64,000 nucleotides of DNA from Dokdonella sp. (GCF_017744955.1 NZ_JAGIAG010000001.1:496001-560000); one strand, 5' to 3'; positions 1 to 10,392 are shown, counted from the first letter of the stretch. The notes: generated from the letters alone by a model not told the origin. Translations and numbers: made by a program.

Positions 1-1132
1 ATTTGGCGATCAGCCCGACGTCGGCGGCGAACTCGGCCGGCTCGCGATACGCCTGCGGTTCGTCGTGCGCGGTCGCGGCGAGGCGCGCGCCGATCAGTTG
101 CAGCAGGCCGCGATAGGGCATGTTGGCGTGGCGCGGGCGGATCTTCGCCGCGGCCTCGGGCAGCAGCGCGCGGTAGTCGGCCAGGCGCGCGAGCACGCCG
201 CGCTCGATGCCGACGCGATCGCTGGTCTGCGTCAGCAGGCGCGCGAGTTCGGCGCATTCGTGGCGGTAGCGCGCGAGCACGATGCGGCGCTGCGTGCGCA
301 AGGTCGCCGCGACCGTGTCGGCGCCGACGTTCGGATTGCCGTCCATGTCGCCGCCGACCCAGGAGGCGAAGCGCAGCAGGCGCGGCAGCCGCGGGCAGGT
401 GCCGTAGACCGCGATCATCGCGTCCTCGAGCGTCTCGTAGAACACCGGCAGCACGCGGTAGATCGGATCGGCCAGGTAGAAGTCGACGTGGTCGAGCTCG
501 TCCTGCACCGACGGGCGCACGTGCGAGATGTCGGCGGTCTGCCAGCCGCTGGTCAGCGCCATGCGCAGGCGCGCCCAGTCGACCGCGCGCTCGCCCGCGG
601 TGCGCGGGCCGCTGAAGTCGGCGATCAGCGCGCGCACGATCTCCTGTTCCTTCTCCAGCAGCGCGCGCCGCGACGCCTCGGTCGGATGCGCGGTGAACAC
701 CGGCTCGACGTCGATGCGCGGCAGCGCGGACAGGATCTCCCCGGCGTCGACGCCGGCCTCCTTCAATCGTTGCAGCACGTCGTGCAGGCCGTCGGGTTGC
801 GGCCGCGCGCCGGCGATCTGGTAGTCGCGGCGCCGCCGGATGCGCTGCACGCGCTCGGCCACGTTGACCACCTGGAAATAGGTCGAGAACGCGCGGCTGA
901 CCGCATCGGCGGTGGCGGCATCGAGCCCGGCCAGCTCCTGGGCCAGCGCGGCGGCTGGCTCGTCGTTCTGGCGGCGCTGGATGGCGGCGTTGCGCGCGGA
1001 CTCGACGCGCTCGTAGAACGCCTCGCCTTCCTGCTCGACCAGCAGCTCGCCGACCAGGCGCCCGAGCCGGCGCACGTCGTCGCGCAGGCCCTGGTCCTGC
1101 GGTCCGAATTCGGCATCGCGGCGTTCCTGCAT
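1..1132 (-). CDS. ppc: Phosphoenolpyruvate carboxylase, N-terminal part (runs off window)
   Basis: Cytosolic enzyme that carboxylates phosphoenolpyruvate to oxaloacetate and so refills the TCA cycle. The 377 residues in view begin at an ATG (complement 1130-1132) and read through to the window edge without a stop. The family signature VFTAHPTEASRR lies at residues 145-156, with the catalytic His at about 149, and the conserved block SWVGGDMDGNPNVG follows downstream. This covers roughly the first 40% of a typical enzyme of about 900 residues, so the C-terminal catalytic lysine/arginine region lies outside the window. It is read away from the V4R gene, leaving about 320 bp of shared upstream DNA. 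Identity is firm from two family motifs in one frame. Confidence 0.95.
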   Translation of the reverse strand, partial: MQERRDAEFGPQDQGLRDDVRRLGRLVGELLVEQEGEAFYERVESARNAAIQRRQNDEPAAALAQELAGLDAATADAVSRAFSTYFQVVNVAERVQRIRRRRDYQIAGARPQPDGLHDVLQRLKEAGVDAGEILSALPRIDVEPVFTAHPTEASRRALLEKEQEIVRALIADFSGPRTAGERAVDWARLRMALTSGWQTADISHVRPSVQDELDHVDFYLADPIYRVLPVFYETLEDAMIAVYGTCPRLPRLLRFASWVGGDMDGNPNVGADTVAATLRTQRRIVLARYRHECAELARLLTQTSDRVGIERGVLARLADYRALLPEAAAKIRPRHANMPYRGLLQLIGARLAATAHDEPQAYREPAEFAADVGLIAK

Positions 1133-1454
1133 CGAGGCGCTCCGAGGGGTCGAGGACGCAGCTTAGCAATTCATGCTGCTTTGCAGCGAACGGCGCTCCG
1201 GGAAAAACCGGCGCCGGGCCGCTGCGCGGATTGCGATCGGCGTCTCAGTTCGGCGATCGACCGCGCCGGATTGTGCGAAAAAGCGTCCGCGCAGACATGA
1301 ATTTCACAAAGATAACTGTGGAATTCATCTGCGGCTCGCCGACGCCAACCGCACCCAACCGTTCGCGGGAGGCCGGGTCCGCCGGGCGACGACCGCACTT
1401 CCGCGCTGCCGCAGGGTGCGTGCGGCGTTCGCGCAGTGTTGTCCGAGGGAGGCC
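1133..1454. other. Divergent intergenic region, no gene seen
   Basis: This 322-bp stretch separates ppc (leftward) from the ACT/V4R gene (rightward). It must hold both promoters. I see an AT-richer patch near 1296-1325 that is a plausible promoter location, but no convincing operator, RNA gene or coding signal. The frames open across it are extensions or shadows of the neighbouring genes. Confidence 0.5.
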
Positions 1455-2237
1455 ATGGCCGATATCGAGTTCCGCGTCGTCTCCGACCGACGCGAAGGTC
1501 TGTTGCTGGAGCTGGGCCGATTGATCGTGGCCAGCGGCTTCACCTTGCAGCGCCAGCGCATGACGCGCGGCGACGAGGGCGTCGTGCTGACGATGGTCGT
1601 GCGCGGTCCGGAGCAGAACCTGCTCGCGCTGGAAGATCGCCTCGGCAGCCACCCGATCGTGCAGAGCTTCGAGGCCACCAGCGTCGACGCCAGCGCCGCG
1701 GCGACCGCCGCAGCGGCACCGCCCCCCGAGCCCGCGCGTCCGCGGACGCTGATGTCCGACGCGCGCCCCGAAACCACCGCGGCGGCGCCCGATCCCGGCC
1801 GCGTCGAAGCGCTGCTCGGCGCACTGGCGCGCGAGTACCCGGACGTGTTCAACCGCGTGCTCGCGTTCGAGCACGAGATCGCGCCGGCGCATCGCGAGGC
1901 GAGCACGCGCTACGCCGGCACGCGTCTGGGCGCGTGGATCTACAAGCGCGACTTCACCCTGGGCGCGCGCCTGAACCTGAGCGATTCGGTCAAGCACATC
2001 GCGCTGCCGGCGATGCGCCAGCTGCTGCGCGGCACCGAGCTCGACGGCGAGGCGCTGCGCATCAAGAACAGTCCGTTCACCGGCATCGGCCTGCATCGCG
2101 GGGCCAGCTGCCACTTCCTACGCGGCTGCCTGGAGGGGCTGCTGAACGAGCCGGGCCATCTCGGCCGGCCGCGCATCCTGGAAACGTCCTGCCGCAACAC
2201 CGGCGCCGACGCCTGCGTCTTCACGTTCGCCGCCTGA
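1455..2237 (+). CDS. ACT domain + V4R (vinyl-reductase-like) domain protein
   Basis: A 260-residue predicted cytosolic protein. The start is the ATG at 1455, preceded by a strong GAGGGAGG ribosome-binding site. Residues 1-75 resemble an ACT-type ligand-binding fold (MADIEFRVVSDRREG...), followed by an Ala/Pro-rich linker at about 76-115. The C-terminal half resembles a V4R/4-vinyl-reductase domain, a fold that binds small hydrophobic ligands: it has SPFTGIG and CHFLRG, and ends in ETSCRNTGADACVFTF, whose Glu/Cys/Cys arrangement is typical of the family. V4R domains often act as ligand sensors for regulators, but no output domain is attached here. The ligand is unknown. It is a monocistronic neighbour of the MHYT gene, and a sensory or metabolic regulatory role is only inferred. 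Confidence 0.7.
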   Translation: MADIEFRVVSDRREGLLLELGRLIVASGFTLQRQRMTRGDEGVVLTMVVRGPEQNLLALEDRLGSHPIVQSFEATSVDASAAATAAAAPPPEPARPRTLMSDARPETTAAAPDPGRVEALLGALAREYPDVFNRVLAFEHEIAPAHREASTRYAGTRLGAWIYKRDFTLGARLNLSDSVKHIALPAMRQLLRGTELDGEALRIKNSPFTGIGLHRGASCHFLRGCLEGLLNEPGHLGRPRILETSCRNTGADACVFTFAA

Positions 2238-2427
2238 GGATTTCGCCGGCGGCCGAAGGGACGCCGGCGAGCGCGATTCATGGATGGATCGACTGCGGGT
2301 CGGCGGCGCGAGCCGACGATCCGATGCAAGCGAGTCCGCAACCGCGCCGGCCTCGTCGAGTCGGGAAGGGACAGGAGCGTCCTTTCGCGACGACCACGTT
2401 TTCGCCCACCGGAGGAGGGGGTTCGCC

Positions 2428-3177
2428 ATGCACGACCACGTCATTCAATGCATCCATGATCCGATGCTCGCCGCGCTGTCCTATCTGATCGCGGTGCTCG
2501 GCTCCTACACCGCACTGCAGCTCGCGATCGGGATTCCGGGCGCGGCTCATTCGCGCGATCGCACGCAGGCGATCGTCGCTGCCGGCGCGGCGATGGGCGG
2601 CGCGATCTGGGCGATGCACTTCATCGCCATGCTGGCCTGCCAGATGGACGTGCAGGTGACCTACGACGTGCCGCTGACCCTGCTGTCGGCGATCATCGGC
2701 ATGGGTTCGTGCATGGCCGGCCTCGCCATCGCCGGCAGCGGCGTGTTCTCCTGGTCCAAGCTCGGCATCGCGGGCGTGTTCATGGGCGTCGGCGTCGCCG
2801 GCATGCACTACACCGGCATGGCCGCGATGCGCATGGCGGCGACCACGCATTACGACGTCAACGTCGTCGCGGTGTCGGTGCTGATCGCGATCGTCGCCTC
2901 GGCCGCCGCGCTGTGGCTGGCCTTCAACATGCGCGGCGTGGCGCAGATGCTCGGCAGCGCACTGGTCATGGGCGTGGCGGTCTGCGGCATGCACTACGTC
3001 GGCATGTCGGCGGCGACCTTCGTGCCGACCAGCGAGACGGTCAGCGCGGCGACCGCCGGCGGCATCGGCGGCCAGTATCTCGGCGCGACGATCTTCGGCG
3101 TGACGACCCTGCTGCTCGCCACCGTGCTGGCGATCAGCCTGGTGCGTCAGCAGCGCCGCGCGCTGGTGCGCATCTGA
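2428..3177 (+). CDS. MHYT-domain integral membrane sensor
   Basis: A 249-residue inner-membrane protein made essentially of one MHYT domain. The start ATG follows the ribosome-binding site GGAGGAGGGG at 2411-2420. The three family motifs are visible in order, WAMHFIAM, GMHYTGM and GMHYVGM, each at the end of a transmembrane helix; about seven hydrophobic segments are predicted. In the family the Met and His residues are proposed to bind copper and to sense O2, CO or NO. Most MHYT proteins are fused to GGDEF/EAL or other output domains. This one ends at a basic tail (RQQRRALVRI) with no output module, so it would have to signal through a partner or act in another way. Confidence 0.88.
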   Translation: MHDHVIQCIHDPMLAALSYLIAVLGSYTALQLAIGIPGAAHSRDRTQAIVAAGAAMGGAIWAMHFIAMLACQMDVQVTYDVPLTLLSAIIGMGSCMAGLAIAGSGVFSWSKLGIAGVFMGVGVAGMHYTGMAAMRMAATTHYDVNVVAVSVLIAIVASAAALWLAFNMRGVAQMLGSALVMGVAVCGMHYVGMSAATFVPTSETVSAATAGGIGGQYLGATIFGVTTLLLATVLAISLVRQQRRALVRI

Positions 3178-3211
3178 TCCCTCGCGCGGCGGCGTTCGAC
3201 GTCGCCGCGCC

Positions 3212-4204
3212 TCAGGCGCCGCGGTCGGTCCGCAGCGCCTGCGTCGTGCGCGCATCGCCGGCCGCCTTGCGGCCGACGAGGAGCCCCAGACCGACGATGC
3301 CGGCGATGACGAGCAGCGCGCCGAGCGCGGCATAGCCGCTCGGCGCCGCCTCGCCGAGGAAGAGCACGCCGAGCACGCTCGAGAACAGCAGCTCGGCCGC
3401 CTGCATCGCCTCGACCGCGCCGAGCGCGGCCGGATCGTTGCGCACCATGCCGGTGGCCTGGAAGAACAGGATCGTCGCGATCGTGCCGGCGCACAGCGCG
3501 ACGCCGGCGGCGAGCAGCACCTGCGACCACGGCGGCGCGCCGGCCGCGCTGCCGGCGTAGGCGGCGACCAGCCACCAGAACGGCTGGCTGGCGAGCGTCA
3601 TGCCGAACACGCGCTGGGTCGCGTTCAAGGTCTCGCCGCTGCGCTCCAGGTGCAGCAGGATCGCGCGGTTGCCGAGCGGGTACAGGAAGGCGGAGGCGGC
3701 GACCGCGAGCAACGCCAGCCAGGCGTCGCGGTCGAGATGGCCGTCGAAGTGCACCGCCTGCATGATCGCCACGCCCGCGACGATGACGCCGCCGAGCGCC
3801 AGCGCGCGTCCCGGCAGGCGCGCGCGTTCGTCGCGATAGAGCAGCGGCGCGAGCAGCATGCCGGCGATCACGGTCAGCTGGAACGTGCCGGCGACCAGCC
3901 ACGCCGGCGCGAACGCCGCGGCCCAGGTCAGGCAGACGCAGAACAGCGCGAAGCCGACGCCGCTCCACAGCAGCCACGCCCACGGATGCGCGCGCAGCGC
4001 GCTCCACACCGGCGCGAAGCCGCCCTGCCACGGCATCACCAGCGCGAGCATCGGCAAGGTCAGGAGATAACGCAGCGAGGCCGACCAGGCCCAGTGGCCG
4101 CCGTCGCCGGCCATCGCGCGGTTCAGCACGTAGGTCGCGGTGAAGAACAGCGCCGAGGCCAGCGCGATCAGCACCGCGCCGACGGCCTGGCGTCGCGGCG
4201 TCAT
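3212..4204 (-). CDS. DMT-superfamily multidrug/metabolite exporter (EamA/EmrE type)
   Basis: A 330-residue inner-membrane protein with about ten hydrophobic helices arranged as two related halves, as expected for EamA/EmrE-type drug/metabolite transporters. The second half carries AVEAMQAAELLFSSVLGVLFLGE, matching the conserved last repeat of the family. Its ATG overlaps the bioC stop codon (ATGA at 4201-4204), so it is probably the last gene of the bioH-bioC operon. The substrate is not evident. Coupling to bioC makes export of a related metabolite possible, but this is only a positional argument. Confidence 0.82.
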   Translation of the reverse strand: MTPRRQAVGAVLIALASALFFTATYVLNRAMAGDGGHWAWSASLRYLLTLPMLALVMPWQGGFAPVWSALRAHPWAWLLWSGVGFALFCVCLTWAAAFAPAWLVAGTFQLTVIAGMLLAPLLYRDERARLPGRALALGGVIVAGVAIMQAVHFDGHLDRDAWLALLAVAASAFLYPLGNRAILLHLERSGETLNATQRVFGMTLASQPFWWLVAAYAGSAAGAPPWSQVLLAAGVALCAGTIATILFFQATGMVRNDPAALGAVEAMQAAELLFSSVLGVLFLGEAAPSGYAALGALLVIAGIVGLGLLVGRKAAGDARTTQALRTDRGA

Positions 4205-5073
4205 CGCCGGCTCCCGCGCAGGCGCTCGATCGGGAACGTGGCGACGTCCACGCCGCGCTCGCGCCGCGGCTGGCCGGGTTCCGGCGCGTGCGCCTGCGCG
4301 TAGACGACCTCGTAGGTCGCCGGCAGCACGCCGTCGACGCGGAACGTTTCGTAGGCCTCGACCACGCGCGCCAGATGCGCCTTGCCGGTCAGCGCGCGCG
4401 CGCGCTGCGTGTCGGCGTTGGTCGCGCCGATCGCGCGCAGCTCGCGCATCAGCGTACGCGCGTCGGTGTAGGTGAGCACGAAATCGTCGCGCTCGAGCAC
4501 CGGGTCGCGAAAGCCGCTGACCAGCAGCGCGTCGCCGATGTCGTGCATGTCGACGAAGCGGCTGACGTGCGGCGTGCGGTCGATCGCGGCGAACGCGGCG
4601 CGCAGTTCCTTCAGCGTGTCCGGGCCGAAGGTCGAGAACAGCAGCAGGCCGCCGGGCCGCAGCACGCGGCGGAACTCGGCCAGCGCGAGGCCGGGGTCCT
4701 CGCACCATTGCAGGCAGAGATTGGAATGCACCAGGTCGACGCTGGCGTCGGCGAGCGGCAGCGCCTGCGCATCGCCGGCGACGCGCGCGAACGCCGGCGG
4801 CGTGCCGGCGCGTCGCGTCGCCGCGTGCAGCATCGGCAGGGCGAGATCGAGCGCGAGGATGTCCGCGTCGGCGAAGCGCTCGCGCAGCGCCGCCGAACCG
4901 GTACCCGGACCGCAACCGACGTCGAGCACGCGCTGCGGCACGAAGTCCTCGCCGTCGAGCCGTTCGCGCAGGCGCAGGCCGACCTCGGCCTGCAGCACCG
5001 CGTGTTCCTCGTAGCTGTCCGCGGCGCGGCCGAAGGCGCGGCGGACGTGGTTCTGGTCGAGTCCCGCGCTCAT
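4201..5073 (-). CDS. bioC: Malonyl-ACP O-methyltransferase BioC
   Basis: SAM-dependent methyltransferase of 290 residues that methylates malonyl-ACP, the step that lets fatty-acid synthesis build the pimeloyl chain of biotin. The SAM-binding motif VLDVGCGPGTG is at residues 49-59; QWCEDPGLALAEFRRVLRPGG and FSTFGPDTLKEL follow, the latter being characteristic of BioC. The start ATG (5071-5073) overlaps the bioH stop at 5070-5072, indicating translational coupling. The BioH esterase encoded directly upstream removes the methyl group that BioC adds, which supports the assignment. Confidence 0.94.
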   Translation of the reverse strand: MSAGLDQNHVRRAFGRAADSYEEHAVLQAEVGLRLRERLDGEDFVPQRVLDVGCGPGTGSAALRERFADADILALDLALPMLHAATRRAGTPPAFARVAGDAQALPLADASVDLVHSNLCLQWCEDPGLALAEFRRVLRPGGLLLFSTFGPDTLKELRAAFAAIDRTPHVSRFVDMHDIGDALLVSGFRDPVLERDDFVLTYTDARTLMRELRAIGATNADTQRARALTGKAHLARVVEAYETFRVDGVLPATYEVVYAQAHAPEPGQPRRERGVDVATFPIERLRGSRR

Positions 5074-5831
5074 GCCGGCAGCTCCGCCTCGAAGGCCGCG
5101 ATCGCCGCGGCGACGGCCTCGGCGTGGCCGACGAACGGCGCGTGGCCGCTGTTGAGTTCCAGGAAGCGGCCGCCCGGCGCGTGCTGCGCGGCCCACTGCA
5201 TCGCGCCCGGCGCGACCAGGCGATCGCGCCGCCCGGCGATCCACAGGCTCGGCATCGACAGCCGCGCGAGATCCTCGCGCAGGTCTTCCGTCTCGAGCGC
5301 GCGCAGGCCGTCCTGCAAGGCGGTGATGGATGGCTCGCCGCGTTCGAACACCTGCCGCTTGAGATCGCGCAGTTCCGCCTGCGCATTCGGTGCGCCCATC
5401 GTCTCCAGCGCCAGGAAGCGCTCGATCGCGTCGCGATAGCGCGCCTCGAGATCGGTGCCGAAGGCGGTGAACACTTCCATCGGCACGCCGTACGGCCAGT
5501 CGGGAGCGGCGACGAAGCGCGGACTCGACGCGATCATCGCCACGCCGCGCACGTGCCCGGCGTGCTGGAGCGCCGCGCGCAACGCGACCGCGCCGCCGAG
5601 CGACCAGCCGACCCACAGCGCGCGCGGCGTTTCCGCGGCGATGCGTCGTGCGCAATCGGCGACGTCGAAGCCGGTCTCCTTGCAGGCGTAGCCGTGGCCC
5701 GGCAGGTCGACCACGTGCACGCGAAAGCGCGGCACGAGTGGTTCCAGCAGCGGCGCGAAGATGCCGCCGTGCATGGCCCAGCCGTGAATCAGGACCAGGT
5801 CCGGTCCATTGCCTTGAACGTCGATATGCAT
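5070..5831 (-). CDS. bioH: Pimeloyl-ACP methyl ester esterase BioH
   Basis: Alpha/beta hydrolase of 253 residues that cleaves pimeloyl-ACP methyl ester and ends chain elongation in biotin synthesis. The start ATG is at complement 5829-5831. The nucleophile elbow GWSLGG puts Ser at 77; the acid is Asp at about 203 (AGRRDRLV) and the base His at about 230 (NSGHAPF). N-terminal LVLIHGWAMHGG is the oxyanion-hole region typical of BioH. It is coupled to bioC and lies downstream of bioF on the same strand, separated from it by the DUF559 gene and repeats. All catalytic residues are present. Confidence 0.93.
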   Translation of the reverse strand: MHIDVQGNGPDLVLIHGWAMHGGIFAPLLEPLVPRFRVHVVDLPGHGYACKETGFDVADCARRIAAETPRALWVGWSLGGAVALRAALQHAGHVRGVAMIASSPRFVAAPDWPYGVPMEVFTAFGTDLEARYRDAIERFLALETMGAPNAQAELRDLKRQVFERGEPSITALQDGLRALETEDLREDLARLSMPSLWIAGRRDRLVAPGAMQWAAQHAPGGRFLELNSGHAPFVGHAEAVAAAIAAFEAELPA

Positions 5832-5840
5832 AGGCGTGCT

Positions 5841-6269
5841 TTAGCCCTCCCCTTCAAGGGGAGGGTTGGGTGGGGATGGTGTTCGGACGGGTACGAAGTC
5901 GCCGGAGCCGGCGCGCGCAATCAACTGCGCCTGAATCGCCTCCAACAGCCCCTCGAGATTGCCGAACACGTCATTGTTCCAGAACCGCAGCACGACGAAA
6001 CCGGCGCCTTCGAGAAATCGCGTCCGCCGCGCATCGTAGCCGCTTGCATCGGCGTGCTGGCTGCCGTCGAGTTCGACCACGACGCCGCGATCGAGGCAGG
6101 CGAAGTCGAGGATGTAGTCGCCGAACGGATGCTGGCGGCGGAATTTGCAGCCTTCGAGTTGGCGACCCTTGAGGTGCTGCCAAAGCGTGCGTTCGGCGTC
6201 GGTCGGCGCGTTGCGGAGGTCGCGCTGCAATCGAGCTTCGCGGATGTGGCGGTTGGTTTGGCCTTTCAT
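5841..6269 (-). CDS. DUF559 (Vsr/restriction-endonuclease-fold) protein
   Basis: A 142-residue protein of the DUF559 family, which has a very-short-patch-repair-like endonuclease fold. Visible features are the N-terminal LQRDLRNAPTDAERTLW (the family usually reads R.LR...T.AE..LW), then FRRQHPFGDYILDFAC and VVELDGSQH, which supply the Asp and the E-x-D/H residues of the nuclease core. The last ~12 residues (PSPPNPPLEGEG) are encoded by a palindromic intergenic repeat rather than by family sequence. The gene has been inserted between bioF and bioH. Such genes are common and mobile; a DNA repair or restriction role is assumed, not shown. Confidence 0.85.
   Translation of the reverse strand: MKGQTNRHIREARLQRDLRNAPTDAERTLWQHLKGRQLEGCKFRRQHPFGDYILDFACLDRGVVVELDGSQHADASGYDARRTRFLEGAGFVVLRFWNNDVFGNLEGLLEAIQAQLIARAGSGDFVPVRTPSPPNPPLEGEG
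5844..5881 (-). repeat. 38-bp palindromic intergenic repeat, copy A
   Basis: The palindromic core CCCTCCCCTTCAAGGGGAGGG is followed by TTGGGTGGGGATGGTG. It is inverted relative to copies B (6286-6323) and C (6474-6511). It forms the 3' end of the DUF559 reading frame and may also act as a hairpin between that gene and bioH. Confidence 0.9.
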
Positions 6270-6453
6270 GGGTGTGCAGGTCCGACACCATCCCCACCCA
6301 ACCCTCCCCTTGAAGGGGAGGGCTTGAGAGCGGTCGCCAGCGCGTCGAGCGGTCGTTCGACGTCGCTTTCCTCGTTGTGTTCGGCGTCGGTCGGCGCGTT
6401 GCGGAGGTCGCGCTGCAATCGGGCTTCGCGGATGTGGCGGCTGGTTTGGCCTT

Positions 6454-6457
<4 letters not shown>
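6266..6457 (-). pseudogene. DUF559/BioF chimeric remnant from the tandem duplication
   Basis: An open frame of 63 codons whose first 26 residues copy the DUF559 N-terminus (MKGQTSRHIREARLQRDLRN...) and whose remainder copies the BioF C-terminus (DVERPLDALATALKPSPSRG...). It is a by-product of the 188-bp duplication and lacks the nuclease core. It has no reason to be functional, although it remains open and has a start codon. Confidence 0.75.
6286..6323 (+). repeat. 38-bp palindromic intergenic repeat, copy B
   Basis: Reads CACCATCCCCACCCAACC followed by the palindromic core CTCCCCTTGAAGGGGAGGG. It lies in unit 1 of the tandem duplication. Confidence 0.9.
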
Positions 6458-7707
<1,250 letters not shown>

Positions 7708-7748
7708 TGCGCGAGTCGGATCGCGCCGGCGGCATCGCCGGCGCCGGT

Positions 7749-10307
7749 CTACCGGGTAGGCGTCGCCGTCGACGCGATGCGCGCGCGCTCGGCGCCGCTT
7801 TGCAGCAGCGCGACGGAGTCCGCCTCGATCGCGCCCGGTACTTTCGCCAGGCGCGCGTTGGCATCGGCGAACCGCTCGGCGGCCTTCTGCACCAGCGCGC
7901 GGCGCTCCGCGGGCGAGACGTCGGCTTCCGCGCTGCGTCGCAGGTCGAACTCGGCGCGCAGGCCGTCCAGCCACGCGCCGAGGCCGATGCCTTCGGGCTG
8001 CTCGGCGAGTTCCTGCGGCAGGGCGTGCAGCATCCGCTCGATCTCGTCGAGCTGCGCCAGCTGCGCGCGCGGCGAGGTCTGCGCGCGCGCCTCCGCTTCG
8101 ACCTCGAACAGGCGCACGCTGATGCGGTTGAGGCCGGTGCGCTGCTGGTCCGGATCGAGCGCGAGCATGCGCGCGTCGTAGGCGCGCGCCTTGGCGAAAT
8201 CCCCGCGCGCGGCGGCGAAGTCGCCGCTCTTCGCCGCGAGGTTGGCCGCGACCGTGTGGCCGACGATGAGGTTGATCAGCGCGCGCAGGTCGTCGGGCCG
8301 GCGCACGAGCAGCGCTTCGAGGATGGTCTGGGCTTCGCGCAGTTCGGCGAGCGCCTGCCCGCCGCGCTGCGGATTGGAGGTCTGGTCGAGCAAGGCCTGC
8401 GCGAGCGATTGCAGGTTCACCGCGTAGGAATTGTCGGCCTCGTCGTGCAGCGAGCCTTCCTCGACGCGGCGGCGCACGTCCACGAAGTAGCTCTTCGCAT
8501 CGGACAGCATCGCCACGCGCTGGTCGACGGAGGTACCGACGTCGTGCGCCTCGGCGTAGGTGCGCAATGTCTGCGCGCGCGCGTGCGTCAGCGCGACCGG
8601 CTCGTCCGCGCGCACGTCCTCGCGCGCGAGGGCGGCGGCGGCTTCGAAGTGCATGCGCGCGTCGTCGAACTTCTGCTGCGCCGCTTCGCTTTCCGCGAGC
8701 AAGGCGTAGATGGACAGGAAGCGCTGGCGCGAATGCACGTCGCGTCCGCCGAGCGCTTCGATCCGTTCGAGCACGCCGATCGCCAGCTTCGCCGTCGCCG
8801 CGCGCTGCTCGGGCGGCGCCACCATGCGCTCCTGCAAGCGCGCGAGCTTGATGTAGCTGGTCGCCACTTCCAGCAGCAGGCCGCGGTCGTGGCCGGCCTC
8901 GGCGGCGAGCTTGCCGAGATATTCCAGGCTGGTGTCGAGCAGGGCCTGCTGTGCCTTGGCCGTGCCCGGCACGTAGGCGATTTCCTCGTACACGGTGCCC
9001 ATGAACTGGTTCGCCAGCGCGCGCACGCTGGCGAAGTGCTTCTCGGCGCGCGCGGCCTGGTCGCGCGCCAGGTGCGCCTGGCGCAACGCGTAGGCGGCGG
9101 TGCCGAGCAGGGCGGCGACGGCGAGCGTGCCGAGTCCGACGCCGATGCGGTTGCGCACGAGGAACTTGCGCGCGCGATAGGCGAACGCGCCGCCGCGCGC
9201 GCGCACCGGGCGGTCGGCGAGATGGCGCCGCACGTCGTCGGCGAGCTGCTCGACGCTGGCGTAGCGGCGCTCCGGTTCCTTGCGCAGCGCCATCAGCACG
9301 ATGTTGTCCAGATCGCCGCGCAGTTCGCGCTGCAGTCGGCGGCGGTCGAGCGGGCGCGCCTCGTCGGCTTCGTTCGCCGCCGCGCGCGCGGTTACGCTGA
9401 GGCTCGGCCGCTCGGGTTCCTTCGAGACGATCTCCTGCACCAGGTCGGCGAGCTGCGTCTTGTCGGCCTTGTACGGGCTACGCCCGGTCAGCATGCGATA
9501 GAGCAGCACGCCGAGCGAGTAGACGTCGCTGGCGGTGGTGATCGGCGCGCCGCGGATCTGCTCGGGGCTGGCGTACTCGGGCGTGAACGCGTTGACCGTC
9601 GCCGAATCGGCGGCGCCGCCGTCGACCTCGATCAGGCGCGCGATGCCGAAATCGAGCAGCTTCGCGTTGCCGTTCGCGTCGACGAGGATGTTGCCCGGCT
9701 TCAGGTCGCGGTGCACGACCAGGCGCTGGTGCGCGAACTGCACCGCGGCGCAGACATCGCAGAACAGCGCCAGGCGCGCGCGCAGGTCGAGGTCGCGTTC
9801 GCGGCAGTAGCGGTCGATCGCGATGCCGTCGACGTAGTCCATCACCAGGTACGGAACGCCGCCGTCCGTCTCGCCGCCGTCGAGCAGGCGCGCGATGTTC
9901 GGATGATCCAGGCCGGCGAGGATCTGCCGTTCCATGCGGAAGCGCCGCACCACGTCGCGCCCGCCGAGGCCGGCGCGGATCAGCTTGATCGCGACGCGCT
10001 GCGTGAAGCCGCCGTCGATGCGCTCGGCGAGGAACACGGTGCCCATGCCGCCGGCGCCGAGTTCGCGGATCAGGCGGTACGGACCGAGACGGTCGCTGCC
10101 CGGCGCGGTGAAGTGCGCCGCGCCGTCGCCGAGCGCGCGCGCGAGCGGATCGTCGGTGTCGGCGTCGGCCTGCAGCAGGCGGCGCAGCGTGGCGCGCTCG
10201 TCCTCGCTCATCGGCAACGCGGCGAGCGCGGCTTCGCGCGCCTGCGGCTCCAGCGCGCGCAGGCGCTCGAAGTCGTCGGCGTAGCGGTCAAGCGGCGGCG
10301 TGTTCAC
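7749..10307 (-). CDS. Transmembrane Ser/Thr protein kinase with TPR-like C-terminus
   Basis: An 852-residue PknB-type kinase starting at GTG (complement 10305-10307). The cytoplasmic kinase domain spans about 77-365: glycine loop GAGGMGTV at 85-92, catalytic Lys about 108 (VAIKLI), HRDLKPGN from 199 and DFG 219-221. One transmembrane helix (about 388-408) is followed by about 440 residues of helical TPR-like sequence, predicted periplasmic. The N-terminus (MNTPPLDRYADDFERLRAL) is nearly identical to that of the kinase encoded 85 bp upstream, so the two arose by tandem duplication. It probably belongs to the operon started by the sigma gene at 13697. The substrate is unknown; the sigma factor is the obvious candidate. 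Confidence 0.88.
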   Translation of the reverse strand: MNTPPLDRYADDFERLRALEPQAREAALAALPMSEDERATLRRLLQADADTDDPLARALGDGAAHFTAPGSDRLGPYRLIRELGAGGMGTVFLAERIDGGFTQRVAIKLIRAGLGGRDVVRRFRMERQILAGLDHPNIARLLDGGETDGGVPYLVMDYVDGIAIDRYCRERDLDLRARLALFCDVCAAVQFAHQRLVVHRDLKPGNILVDANGNAKLLDFGIARLIEVDGGAADSATVNAFTPEYASPEQIRGAPITTASDVYSLGVLLYRMLTGRSPYKADKTQLADLVQEIVSKEPERPSLSVTARAAANEADEARPLDRRRLQRELRGDLDNIVLMALRKEPERRYASVEQLADDVRRHLADRPVRARGGAFAYRARKFLVRNRIGVGLGTLAVAALLGTAAYALRQAHLARDQAARAEKHFASVRALANQFMGTVYEEIAYVPGTAKAQQALLDTSLEYLGKLAAEAGHDRGLLLEVATSYIKLARLQERMVAPPEQRAATAKLAIGVLERIEALGGRDVHSRQRFLSIYALLAESEAAQQKFDDARMHFEAAAALAREDVRADEPVALTHARAQTLRTYAEAHDVGTSVDQRVAMLSDAKSYFVDVRRRVEEGSLHDEADNSYAVNLQSLAQALLDQTSNPQRGGQALAELREAQTILEALLVRRPDDLRALINLIVGHTVAANLAAKSGDFAAARGDFAKARAYDARMLALDPDQQRTGLNRISVRLFEVEAEARAQTSPRAQLAQLDEIERMLHALPQELAEQPEGIGLGAWLDGLRAEFDLRRSAEADVSPAERRALVQKAAERFADANARLAKVPGAIEADSVALLQSGAERARIASTATPTR

Positions 10308-10392
10308 GCGGCGGGCATCCCTTCGATCGGGCGCGCGAAGCGGGCGTGCGCCGCGTCCCGGTCCGTGCGACGGATGACGGTGTCGGCTTCCA

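Noticed and set aside
65..1300. Long plus-strand frame of 411 codons
   Set aside because: It is antisense to ppc, has an Arg/Ala/Gln-rich shadow composition and matches no family; ppc motifs are on the other strand.
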